NCBI RefSeq assembly: GCF_900090235.1
Contig: NZ_LT607750.1
Location: forward strand, 186,001-250,000
Source: Micromonospora echinaurantiaca
GTDB taxonomy: Bacteria > Actinomycetota > Actinomycetes > Mycobacteriales > Micromonosporaceae
Length of the DNA stretch: 64,000 nucleotides
Direction: 5' to 3'
Shown here: positions 44,701-52,300 of the stretch, in pieces
Layout: each line of letters begins with the position of its first letter
Position numbering within the stretch: the stretch's first letter is position 1
Notes under the pieces: model-generated
Seen by the model: the letters and a program-made list of their open reading frames with translations, nothing else
Databases searched by the model: none
Told to the model about the DNA's origin: nothing
Made by a program: the position numbers and the translations under genes

Positions 44701-45072
44701 ACGGCCTGGACGTTCCGGTCCCGGCACGTGGCCGGCGAGGACTACGCCCGGCTGCCGGCGATGGCGATCCGGTTCGCGCCGCGGCTGGACGCGGGCAACG
44801 CCGCCCCGGCCGGCCGGCAGTTCGTGATCCCGGTCGAGGTCCGGCGGCAGCCCGGCGCACCGGGCGGGCGGGTCGCCGCGCTGACCGTCGAGGTCTCCTA
44901 CGACGGTGGGGCGACCTGGCAGCGGGCCCGGGTCCGACCGGCCGGCGACGGCTGGACGGCCGGCGTACGGCACCCGGCCGGTGCGGGTCACGTCTCGCTG
45001 CGGGCCACCGCCCGGGACACCGCGGGCAACACGGTGACCACCCGGATCATCCAGGCGTACCGGCTGCGCTGA
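41728..45072 (+). CDS. Secreted S8-family serine peptidase (subtilisin-like), 1114 aa
   Basis: This is a large exported protease. The signal peptide is LAGLGLALGLVLGTPGLAVA, cut near residue 26. A propeptide-like region to about residue 215 is followed by the peptidase_S8 domain with Asp233 (VLDTGVDAGHPDL), His265 (GHGTHVAS) and Ser440 (GTSMAAPHVAG). An N-linked Asn oxyanion residue lies in SAGNDGG. Beyond residue 500 come Ig-like beta domains (TWRNTGPSELTLDLTVEA) and further beta-rich regions ending in VSLRATARDTAGN, probably for substrate or wall attachment. Start is TTG at 41728 with GAGGAGG 6 nt before it. Length and domains fit actinobacterial secreted proteases. A palindrome lies 60 nt upstream. 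Confidence 0.96.
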   Translation: MHRIRKLAGLGLALGLVLGTPGLAVAQAPAAPTTAGPDATARPDTPNAGRSATVTLLTGDRVTVTATGSASVRPGPGRDGVRFLTRRERGHLSVVPHDALPLIRAGRVDRRLFDVTELVAAGYDDARRADLPVLIAGGAGNARRAAAPAGVTVTRDLPAIGGVAARAAKQRTGELWAALTAAGARVDTAGGVDRVWLDGRRRITLEHSVPQIGAPAAHQAGFTGRGVRVAVLDTGVDAGHPDLAGRVAEARNFTEEAEPGDVIGHGTHVASIIAGGGAASGGRYRGVAPDATLLSGKVCETDWCTDSAILAGMQWAAVEQRADVINMSLTGGDTPEVDPLEAAVQALTAQTGALFVVSAGNDGGFAPVGSPGTADAALAVGAVDREDVLASFSSRGPRVGDDALKPDLTAPGVEIVAARAADGVIGDPVGEGYVSLSGTSMAAPHVAGAAALLAQRHGDWTAGQLKATLMAAAKPHPEQTAYEQGAGRVDVARAIDQRVTSEPASVSFGRAPWPHADDAPITREVTWRNTGPSELTLDLTVEATGPAGAPAPAGMFTLSANQVTVPAGGTVTATVTADTRPDGPDGHYTGRVVARSGDTVAITPLAVNREVESYTLTVRHLGRDGAPTGEHSSTLAGLDGFVVHDLYDPDGTAELRVPKGRYGLSSYLFTVDGDQVTDSAILARPELLLDRDTTITVDLRRAKPVRTTVPRRDATPVLVDVGANFTATDGSSYSFGLLGFDFTGMASGQVGPAGSAERFVGTVTSQWADREAVSSPYLYALAEGFPGRMPTGFDRHYRARDLATVTQRFRGGYAGLAAERMVYAQLEPDVGGWAAVLPTAVPGQRVEHYNTRGVRWSSELLFGVRTDDGWLEPRAALGSEARAYRPGRHLRESWNSAPYGPSFPAPRWPGQGVTRQGDVIVLDVPLHSDAEGHAGGSAADTARTALYRDGVLVGENAEPGYGEFEVPPGAADYRLETLSRRGFTDLSTEVATAWTFRSRHVAGEDYARLPAMAIRFAPRLDAGNAAPAGRQFVIPVEVRRQPGAPGGRVAALTVEVSYDGGATWQRARVRPAGDGWTAGVRHPAGAGHVSLRATARDTAGNTVTTRIIQAYRLR

Positions 45073-45081
45073 GGCGTACCA

Positions 45082-45115
45082 CCTCCGGGTCCGCGGCGTA
45101 CCGCGGACCCGGAGG
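45082..45115. terminator. Perfect 15-bp hairpin between subtilisin and dapD
   Basis: CCTCCGGGTCCGCGG (45082-45096) pairs with CCGCGGACCCGGAGG (45101-45115) around a CGTA tetraloop, in the 51-nt gap between two convergent stops. It can serve both genes. Confidence 0.88.
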
Positions 45116-45123
45116 CGCGGCCG

Positions 45124-46083
45124 TCAGTCGTTGGCGTGCAGCGCCGCGTTCAGCTCGATGCCCCGGCCGGTACGCGGCCGGGCCTCCAGCGCGCCGGTCA
45201 CCGAGTTGCGCCAGAAGAGCAGGCCGTCCACGCCGGAGAGTTCGCGGGCCTTGACCACCCGGCCGTCCGGCAGGGTGATCTTGGAGGCGGCGGTGATGTA
45301 GCAGCCGGCCTCGACCACGCAGTCGTCGCCGAGCGAGATGCCGACGCCGGCGTTCGCGCCGACCAGGCTCCGCTCGCCGATGCGCACCTTCTCGGTGCCG
45401 CCGCCGGAGAGCGTGCCCATGATCGAGGCGCCGCCGCCGATGTCCGAGCCGTCACCGACCAGCACGCCCTGCACGATCCGCCCCTCGACCATGGAGGTGC
45501 CGAGCGTGCCGGCGTTGAAGTTCACGAAGCCCTCGTGCATCACGGTGGTGCCGGAGGCCAGGTGGGCGCCGAGCCGGACCCGGTCGGCGTCGGCGATCCG
45601 CACGCCGGAGGGGACCACGTAGTCGGTCATCCGGGGGAACTTGTCCACCCCGTGGACGACCAGGTGGCGGCCGGCGGCCCGCTCGATCACCCGCAGCTCG
45701 TCCACCCGCTCCGGCGGGCACGGCCCGGCCGACGTCCAGGCCACGTTGGCCAGCTTGCCGAAGATGCCGTCCAGGTTGACCTCGTTGGGCCGGACCAGCC
45801 GGTGGGAGAGCAGGTGCAGCCGGAGGTACGCGTCGGCGGCGTCCTTGATGGGGTCGTCCAGCGAGCCGATCACCGTGGTCACCTCGACCGTACGCAGACC
45901 GGGCAGCGCCCGCTCGCCGACCGCGCCGGGCGGCAGGTCGAGCACGTCGGCCTGGTCCTCGCCCGGGACCAGGGGCAGCTCGCCGAGTCCCAGCTTGCCG
46001 GTCGGGTACCAGGTGTCGAGCACCTGGTCGCCGGCGGTGACGGTGGCCAGGCCGATGCCCCAGGCGGAAACTGCGGACGTCAC
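45124..46083 (-). CDS. dapD: 2,3,4,5-tetrahydropyridine-2,6-dicarboxylate N-succinyltransferase
   Basis: DapD succinylates tetrahydrodipicolinate in the succinylase branch of DAP/lysine synthesis. The 319-residue protein is of the longer actinobacterial type: N-terminal alpha/beta domain (residues 1-115), left-handed beta-helix of hexapeptide repeats ([53 protein letters not shown]), and a C-terminal strand ending in [12 protein letters not shown]. The start is GTG at 46083 with AAAGGTG upstream. A copy of the dispersed repeat lies directly before that site, within the gap to the divergent dapE gene. Confidence 0.96.
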   Translation of the reverse strand: MTSAVSAWGIGLATVTAGDQVLDTWYPTGKLGLGELPLVPGEDQADVLDLPPGAVGERALPGLRTVEVTTVIGSLDDPIKDAADAYLRLHLLSHRLVRPNEVNLDGIFGKLANVAWTSAGPCPPERVDELRVIERAAGRHLVVHGVDKFPRMTDYVVPSGVRIADADRVRLGAHLASGTTVMHEGFVNFNAGTLGTSMVEGRIVQGVLVGDGSDIGGGASIMGTLSGGGTEKVRIGERSLVGANAGVGISLGDDCVVEAGCYITAASKITLPDGRVVKARELSGVDGLLFWRNSVTGALEARPRTGRGIELNAALHAND

Positions 46084-46089
46084 TGATTC

Positions 46090-46138
46090 ACCTTTCGTTC
46101 GCGGCTGCGGGGCTCGCAAGCTCACTCCTCGCGCTCAC
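46090..46138 (-). repeat. Operon-junction repeat copy before dapD
   Basis: On the minus strand this 49-bp copy reads GTGAGCGCGAGGAGTGAGC at its start and GCAGCCGCGAACG near its end, finishing next to the dapD ribosome site. It is the same element as at 23956, 52704 and 59973, here in a divergent promoter gap rather than inside an operon. Confidence 0.8.
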
Positions 46139-46150
46139 CTGAACTGACGG

Positions 46151-46156
46151 TACCGT
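46151..46156 (+). promoter_or_regulatory. -10 hexamer TACCGT of dapE, leaderless
   Basis: TACCGT, then 7 nt, then the ATG at 46164. There is no ribosome-binding sequence. Confidence 0.55.
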
Positions 46157-46163
46157 GCGAACC

Positions 46164-47237
46164 ATGGAGAACCCGCTGACCCCCGAGGTCCTCGCCGATC
46201 CGGTGGCGCTGACCCGTGCCCTCGTCGACATCGAGTCCGTCTCCCTCAACGAGAAGGCGATCGCCGACTGCGTCGAGGAGGTGCTGCGGGGGGTGCCGCA
46301 CCTGACCACCTTCCGGTACGGCAACACGGTGATGGCGCGTACCGACCTCGGGCGGAGCCAGCGGGTGGTGCTCGCCGGGCACCTGGACACCGTGCCGCTG
46401 AACAACAACTTCCCGTCCACCATGCGCGGCGACCTGATGTACGGCTGCGGCACCTCGGACATGAAGTCCGGCGTCGCGTTCGCGCTGCACCTGGCGGTGA
46501 CCCTGCCCGACCCCCGCTACGACGTGACGTACCTGTTCTACGAGGCCGAGGAGATCGAGTCGAAGTACAACGGGCTGGAGCTGGTCGGCGCGGCGCACCC
46601 GGAGTGGCTGGTGGCCGACTTCGCGGTGCTGCTCGAACCGACGTACGGGATCGTCGAGGCCGGCTGCCAGGGCACCATGCGGGCGATCGTCACCACCCAC
46701 GGCGAGCGCGCCCACGCGGCCCGGTCCTGGCACGGGGTGAACGCCATCCACGGCGCCGGCGAGGTGCTGCGCCGGCTGACCACGTACGAGGCGCGCCGGG
46801 TGACCATCGACGGCTGCGACTACCGCGAGGGGCTCAACGCGGTCCGGATCAACGGCGGGGTGGCCGGCAACGTCATCCCCGACCGCTGTGAGATCGAGAT
46901 CAACTACCGGTACGCCCCGGACCGCGACCCGGCGGCCGCCGAGGCCCACCTGCGGGAGGTCTTCGCCGGCTTCGACCTGGCGGTGACGGACGCGGCGGCC
47001 GGCGCGCCGCCCGGTCTGGACGCGCCGCCGGCACAGGAGTTCCTGGCCGCCGTCGGCGCCGCGCCGATCGGCAAGCTGGGCTGGACCGACGTGGCCCGGT
47101 TCGCGGCCATGGGCATCCCGGCGCTGAACTTCGGCCCGGGCGACCCCAACCTGGCCCACCACCGGGACGAGCACGTGGAGATCAGCAAGATCCGCGACGG
47201 CGCCGCCACCCTCCACCGCTGGTTGGCCCCCGCCTGA
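46164..47237 (+). CDS. dapE: Succinyl-diaminopimelate desuccinylase
   Basis: DapE cleaves N-succinyl-LL-diaminopimelate to LL-DAP and succinate with two zinc ions. The 357-residue M20-family enzyme shows the metal ligands in LAGHLDTVPLNNN and GCGTSDMKSGVA, the catalytic Glu pair in FYEAEEIESK, another in LLEPTYGIVEAG, and the last His in HHRDEHVEI. GERAHAARSWHGVNAIH is the dimer-domain His segment. The ATG at 46164 fits the leaderless pattern; a GTG at 46155 is less likely. dapD and dapE are divergent here as in Mycobacterium (Rv1201c/Rv1202). Together with dapC they make three consecutive steps. Confidence 0.96.
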   Translation: MENPLTPEVLADPVALTRALVDIESVSLNEKAIADCVEEVLRGVPHLTTFRYGNTVMARTDLGRSQRVVLAGHLDTVPLNNNFPSTMRGDLMYGCGTSDMKSGVAFALHLAVTLPDPRYDVTYLFYEAEEIESKYNGLELVGAAHPEWLVADFAVLLEPTYGIVEAGCQGTMRAIVTTHGERAHAARSWHGVNAIHGAGEVLRRLTTYEARRVTIDGCDYREGLNAVRINGGVAGNVIPDRCEIEINYRYAPDRDPAAAEAHLREVFAGFDLAVTDAAAGAPPGLDAPPAQEFLAAVGAAPIGKLGWTDVARFAAMGIPALNFGPGDPNLAHHRDEHVEISKIRDGAATLHRWLAPA

Positions 47238-47256
47238 CCGGGCGGTCGTCACGCAT

Positions 47257-47310
47257 GATCAAGAGGTTCGCGTCGACCGGGTGGTGCCCGGTGACGCGAA
47301 CCTCTTGATC
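47257..47310. terminator. 24-bp hairpin between dapE and a small minus-strand gene
   Basis: GATCAAGAGGTTCGCGTC (47257-47274) pairs perfectly with the 18 nt at 47293-47310. An inner ACCGGG/CCCGGT stem continues after one bulged G, leaving a 5-nt loop. Long, near-perfect stems like this between convergent genes are probable bidirectional terminators. Confidence 0.88.
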
Positions 47311-47347
47311 GAGAACGGACCCGGCGGGTGTGTGCGCCGGTGGGCGG

Positions 47348-47515
47348 TCAGATGGACAGGGACGTGTCCGGGGTGGAGCGGACCTCCGTGGGCTCGCCGG
47401 CCGGATCGGTGGCGACGGGCTCCATCTGCCGGGCGCGGCGGCGCTCGGCCACCACGTCGCGGATCCGCCGCTGCATCTGCCGGCGGATCCGGATCATCTC
47501 GCTGGTGCTGATCAC
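47348..47515 (-). CDS. Small Arg-rich protein, 55 aa
   Basis: No family recognised. The N-terminal half is a strongly basic amphipathic helix (MIRIRRQMQRRIRDVV, then AERRRARQ) and the second half is acidic and Pro/Ser/Thr-rich (EPVATDPAGEPTEV). The helix might bind nucleic acid or a membrane. The start is GTG at 47515 with GGGAGGAG 5 nt upstream. The shared palindrome GCATACCCGGTATGT lies 32 nt before the start, and a TACTAT -10-like sequence just beyond it. It is divergent from the first LOG gene. Confidence 0.65.
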   Translation of the reverse strand: MISTSEMIRIRRQMQRRIRDVVAERRRARQMEPVATDPAGEPTEVRSTPDTSLSI

Positions 47516-47546
47516 GCTGACTCCTCCCCCGAAGGCGCGCGCCGGG

Positions 47547-47561
47547 GCATACCCGGTATGT
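47547..47561. promoter_or_regulatory. Palindrome GCATACCCGGTATGT before the 55-aa gene
   Basis: Identical over 15 nt to the palindrome at 41655-41669. Here it is followed on the minus strand by the GGGAGGAG ribosome site and start, so it would sit near the transcription start of the small gene and upstream of the first LOG gene. Confidence 0.65.
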
Positions 47562-47657
47562 GAATAGTAAGACGTACGAGCCAGCGAAATAGTTGCCCAA
47601 GATCGCGAACAATTTCCCGGCCTCGTCGCCCCGCGCACCCGGCCGGTACGACTCCAC

Positions 47658-47663
47658 TACGGT
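47658..47663 (+). promoter_or_regulatory. -10 hexamer TACGGT of the first LOG gene, leaderless
   Basis: TACGGT followed by 7 nt and the ATG at 47671; identical hexamer and spacing to the gene at 5522. Confidence 0.58.
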
Positions 47664-47670
47664 TGCTCCC

Positions 47671-48666
47671 ATGAGCCAGAGCAACGGACGGGAGGCCGGC
47701 CGCGCGCCCGGGCAGGAGCGGCACCGGGGCGCGGTCACGCTGCGCCGGCAGGCGATCCCCACCAGTACCGCCGACCAGCGCCTGCTCGACTCCCGGGCCC
47801 GCAGCGACTGGAAGACCAAGGACGCCTGGCGGGCGCTGCGGATCCTCTCCGAGTTCGTCGAGGGGTTCGACACCCTGGCCGACCTGCCCCCGGCGGTGAG
47901 CGTCTTCGGCTCCGCCCGCAGCCTGCCGGAGAGCCCGGAGTGCCAGCTGGCCGAGGCGCTGGGGGCCGCCCTGGCCCGGGCCGGCTACGCGGTGATCACC
48001 GGTGGCGGGCCGGGGGTGATGGAGGCGGCCAACCGGGGCGCCAGCGAGGCGGGCGGGCTCTCCGTCGGGCTCGGCATCGAGCTGCCGTTCGAGCAGGGCC
48101 TCAACGACTGGGTCGACCTGGCCATCGACTTCCGCTACTTCTTCGCCCGCAAGACCATGTTCGTCAAGTACGCCCAGGCGTTCGTGGTGCTGCCCGGCGG
48201 CTTCGGCACCATGGACGAGCTGTTCGAGGCGCTGACCCTGGTGCAGACCGGCAAGGTCACCCGGTTCCCGGTGGTGCTGATGGGTGCGGACTACTGGCGC
48301 GGGCTGCTCGACTGGCTGCGCGACACGATGGCGGCCGGCGGCAAGATCGGGCCGGTCGACCTGGAGCTGATGTGCGTGACCGACGACGTCGACGCGGCGG
48401 TCCGGCACATCGTGGAGGCCGAGGCCACCCTCTCCGCGGAGCAGGAGGCGGTCCGCGAGGAGGCGGTCGCCCGGACCGCGGCCGACCAGCGGGTGGCGGG
48501 GGAGGCGACCGGCGGTCCGTCGGCCGGCGGTGGCACGGCCGCGCCGGTCGGTGGCGGAGCTGCCGGTGACCGGTCCGGCCCGATCGCCGGCGTCGGTGGG
48601 GACCGCTCGGGCGAGCGGCCGGCCGGTCCGGCCCGCCCGGCGGGCGACGGGGAAGGTGCGGGCTGA
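47671..48666 (+). CDS. LOG-family (TIGR00730) Rossmann-fold protein with disordered tail
   Basis: LOG proteins are nucleoside 5'-monophosphate phosphoribohydrolases; some act on cytokinin ribotides. In this 331-residue protein the core runs from about residue 70 to 250: SVFGSARSLPES, VITGGGPGVMEAANRGA, FFARKTMFVKYAQAFVVLPGGFGTMDELFE (motifs PGGxGTxxE and the FxxRK segment; the quoted stretch spans both). The N-terminal 60 residues are basic. The last 70 residues are Gly/Ala/Pro-rich and probably disordered. In Mycobacterium Rv1205 occupies the same place after dapE. A second LOG gene follows directly. Confidence 0.93.
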   Translation: MSQSNGREAGRAPGQERHRGAVTLRRQAIPTSTADQRLLDSRARSDWKTKDAWRALRILSEFVEGFDTLADLPPAVSVFGSARSLPESPECQLAEALGAALARAGYAVITGGGPGVMEAANRGASEAGGLSVGLGIELPFEQGLNDWVDLAIDFRYFFARKTMFVKYAQAFVVLPGGFGTMDELFEALTLVQTGKVTRFPVVLMGADYWRGLLDWLRDTMAAGGKIGPVDLELMCVTDDVDAAVRHIVEAEATLSAEQEAVREEAVARTAADQRVAGEATGGPSAGGGTAAPVGGGAAGDRSGPIAGVGGDRSGERPAGPARPAGDGEGAG

Positions 48667-48668
48667 CC

Positions 48669-49214
48669 ATGGCCGCAATCTGCGTGTTCTGTGCGTCCTC
48701 CCGTACCCTCGACCGGCGCTGGCTGGACCTCGCGACCGAGACCGGCGCGGAGATCGCCCGGCGCGGGCACACCCTGGTCAGCGGCGGCGGGTGCGTCGGC
48801 ATGATGGGCGCGGTGGCCGACGGGGCGCGGACGGCCGGCGGCCCGACCCTCGGGGTCATCCCGCAGGCGCTGGTCGACCTGGAGGTCGCCGACCTGGCCT
48901 CGGACGAGCTGCTGGTCACCGACTCGATGGCCACCCGGAAGAACCTGATGATCGAGAAGTCGGACGCGTTCCTCACCCTGCCGGGCGGCCTCGGCACGCT
49001 CGACGAACTCTTCGAGGTCTGGACCACCGCCACCCTGGCCCTGCACGCCAAGCCGATGGTGCTGGTCGACACGGACGGCTTCTACCGGCCGCTGCTCGAC
49101 TGGCTGGGGACGCTCGCCGACGCCACCTTCCTCAAGCCCGCCGGCCTCGGCCTGCTCACCGTGGTCGACACCGTCCCGGCCGCCCTCGACGCCCTCGAAG
49201 CCCACCTCACCTGA
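48669..49214 (+). CDS. LOG-family (TIGR00730) Rossmann-fold protein, short type
   Basis: This 181-residue protein is a compact LOG: ICVFCASSRTLDRRWLDLA, LVSGGGCVGMMGAVADGA, then MATRKNLMIEKSDAFLTLPG and GGLGTLDELFEVWT (the PGGxGTxxE active-site motif is complete). It probably cleaves the N-glycosidic bond of a nucleoside 5'-phosphate. It begins 2 nt after the first LOG gene, so the two are one operon. The length matches standalone LOG enzymes better than its neighbour does. Confidence 0.94.
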   Translation: MAAICVFCASSRTLDRRWLDLATETGAEIARRGHTLVSGGGCVGMMGAVADGARTAGGPTLGVIPQALVDLEVADLASDELLVTDSMATRKNLMIEKSDAFLTLPGGLGTLDELFEVWTTATLALHAKPMVLVDTDGFYRPLLDWLGTLADATFLKPAGLGLLTVVDTVPAALDALEAHLT

Positions 49215-49305
49215 CGCACCCACGCCGGCCCGTGCCCAATGGGCGCTGCCGGGACGGGTGGAGTGTCGGAGATGGGGTGTCGTACCGGCGTGGTGGGATG
49301 GGCGG

Positions 49306-52300
49306 ATGCAGGCGTACCGGTTGGTGCGTCGGCCTGACCGGCCGACCGAGGAGCTCGGGTCGACCGGGCGGCCGACCGAGCAGCTCGTGCCCCGGCGCGG
49401 CGACCCGGTGCAGGCGGAGGTCGTCGGGCACACCGACGGGCCGATGCTGGTGCTCGGCGGCCCGGGCACCGGCAAGACCAGCACCCTGGTCGAGGCGGTC
49501 GCCGCCCGGGTGGCCGAGGGCGTCGACCCGGAACGCATCCTGGTGCTCACCTTCGGCCGGCGCGGCGCCACCGACCTGCGGCACCGGATCGAGGCCCGGG
49601 TCGCCCGGGGCGGCCCCCGGGTGCTCCGTGAGCCGCTGGTGCGCACCTTCCCGGCGTACGCCTTCGGCCTGCTCCGCCGGGCCGCGGCCGAGCGGGGCGA
49701 GCCCTCACCCCGGCTGCTCACCGGTCCGGAACAGGATCTGATCATCCGTGAGCTGCTGGACGTGGTCGGCGAGGAGCCGGACGACGACCCGGTCGGCTGG
49801 CCGGCGGACCTGCGACCGGCGCTGCGCACCCGGGCCTTCGCCGCCCAGCTGCGCGACCTGCTGATGCGGGCCGCCGAGCGCGGGGTCGGGCCGGTCGAGC
49901 TGGCCCGGCTCGGCGAGAAGCTCGGCCGCGCCGACTGGCCGGCCGCCGCCCGCTTCCTGCGCGAATACGTCGCGGTGCTCGCGCTGCGCGACGTCAGCAA
50001 CCGCGGTTCCATCGCCTACGACCCGGCCGAGCTGGTCCGGGCCGCCACCGGCATGTTGCTCGACGACGCGGAGCTGCTCGCGGCCGAGCGGCGCCGGCTG
50101 GCGTACGTCTACGTCGACGAGCTGGCCGACACCGACCCGGCCCAGCTCGACCTGCTCGCCGCGGTGGCCGGGGGCGGCAAGCCGCTGGTCGCCTTCGCCG
50201 ACCCGGATTCCTCCACGTACGCCTTCCGGGGCGCCGACCCGGCCGGGGTGACCACCTTCCCGCACCGGTTCCGCACCGTCTCCGGCGCGCCCGCCGCGCA
50301 GGTGGTGCTGACCACCTCCTACCGGGCCGGGCCGCGACTGCTGTCCGCGTCGGCCCGGCTGGCCCGGCGGTTGCGTGGCCCGGCGGCGCACCGCCGGCTG
50401 CGCCCGCTGCCCGACGCGGCCCCCGGCTCGGTCGAGGTGCACACCTTCCGCTCGGCGACCAGCGAGGCGGCCTGGCTGGCCCACGCGCTGCGGGCGGCGC
50501 ACCTGCTCGACGGGGTGCCGTGGTCGGAGATGGCCGTGCTGGTGCGCTCCACCGCGCGACAGCTGCCCTCGTTGCAACGGGCGCTGCACGCCGCCGGGGT
50601 GCCGACCGTGGTGCACGGTGAGGACCTGCCGCTGCACCTGCAACCGGCGGTGGCGCCGCTGCTGCTCCTGCTGCGCTGCGCGCTGGAGCCGGAGCGGCTC
50701 GACGAGGAGGCCGCGGTCGCGCTGCTGCACTCGCCGCTGGGCGGCGCCGATCCGCTCGCCGAGCGGCGGCTGCGGCAGGGGCTGCGGGCGCTCGCGCTGG
50801 CCGCCGGTGACCGCCGCCCGTCCGGTGAGCTGATCGTCGAGGCGTTACGCGACCCGGCCGAGCTGGCCGGGATCGAGCGTCGCTGGGCGGAACCGGCGCA
50901 GACCGTGGCCGGTCTGCTCGCCGTCGCCAGGGAGGCGGCGGCCCGGCCCGGGGCGACCGCCGAGGAGGTGCTCTGGGCGGCCTGGCGGGCCAGCGGGCTG
51001 GCCGGGCTCTGGTCGTCCGCGATCAGCCGGGGCGCGGCGGCGCCCGGCGAGGGTGATGTGGCGCGCCGGCGCCGGGCCGAGGCGGCCGACCGCGACCTGG
51101 ACGCGGTGATGGTGCTCTTCGACGCCGCCGCCCGCTTCACCGACCGGTTGCCCGGCGCGCGGACCGAGGTCTTCCTCGACCACGTGCTCGGTCAGGACCT
51201 GCCCGCCGACACCCTGGCGCCGACCGCCGACCGGGGCGACGCGGTCCGGCTGCTCACCGCGCACGCGGCGAAGGGGCTGGAGTGGGACCTGGTCGCGGTG
51301 GCCGGGGTGCAGGAGGGGGTCTGGCCCGATCTGCGGCTGCGCGGCAGCCTGCTCGGCGCGGAACGGCTGGTCGACGTGCTCGCCGGCCGGTCGGGCGGGG
51401 GCAGCGTGGCCACCCTGGTCGGGCAGACCTCGGCGCTGCTGGACGAGGAACGCCGGCTGTTCCACGTCGCGGTGACCCGGGCCCGGCACCGGCTGCTGGT
51501 CAGCGCGGTGGCCTCGGCCGCCGTCGGCGGTGACGACCACGAGGAGCAGCCGAGCCGCTTCCTCTACGAACTCGGCCCCACCGACCCGCCCGACGGCGGT
51601 CACCCGCCCGACGGACCCGCCCCGACGCCCGGCGACGGCGGCCCGGACGACGACGCGCCCGGGCCGGGACGGTCCACCGGCGACGCTGGCGAGGATCGGC
51701 CGCGCAGCCTGCCGGTGAGCCGGCCGCCGCGGGCGCTGACCCTGCCGGCGCTGGTGGCGGAGCTGCGGACCGCGGTCAGCGACCCCGACCTGCCGTACGC
51801 CCGCCGACAGGCCGCCGCGGCCGAGCTGGCCCGGCTGGCCGCCGCCGGCGTGTCCGGCGCGCACCCCGACGACTGGTGGGGGCTGCGCCCGCTCTCCGAC
51901 GACCGGCCGCTGGTGGACGACGGGGAACCGGTCCGGGTCACCCCGTCGGCGATGGAGAGCGCACTCCGGTGCAGCCTGCGCTGGCTGCTGGAACGGCACG
52001 GCGGCAGCGCCCCGGCCAGCGCCGCCCAGGGGGTCGGCAACCTGGTGCACGCCGCCGCCATGCTGGCCGAGGACGCCAGCGCCGACCGGGGCGCGCTGCT
52101 CGACTACGTGGCCGCCCGGTTCGACGCGATCGAGCTGGCCGCCCGCTGGATGGCCGGCCCGGAGCAGGCCCGCGCCGAGGCGATGGTGGACAAGCTGCTG
52201 CGCTGGCTGGCCGCCAACCCGCGCCGGCTGCTCGCCATCGAGCACGAGTTCGCGGTACGCCTCGACGACCCGCACCGCCCGGTACAGCTCACCGGCCGGG

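Noticed and set aside
41596..44991. Minus-strand frame of over 1100 codons opposite the subtilisin gene
   Set aside because: The plus strand has signal peptide, Asp/His/Ser triad and normal codon use; the antisense text has none.
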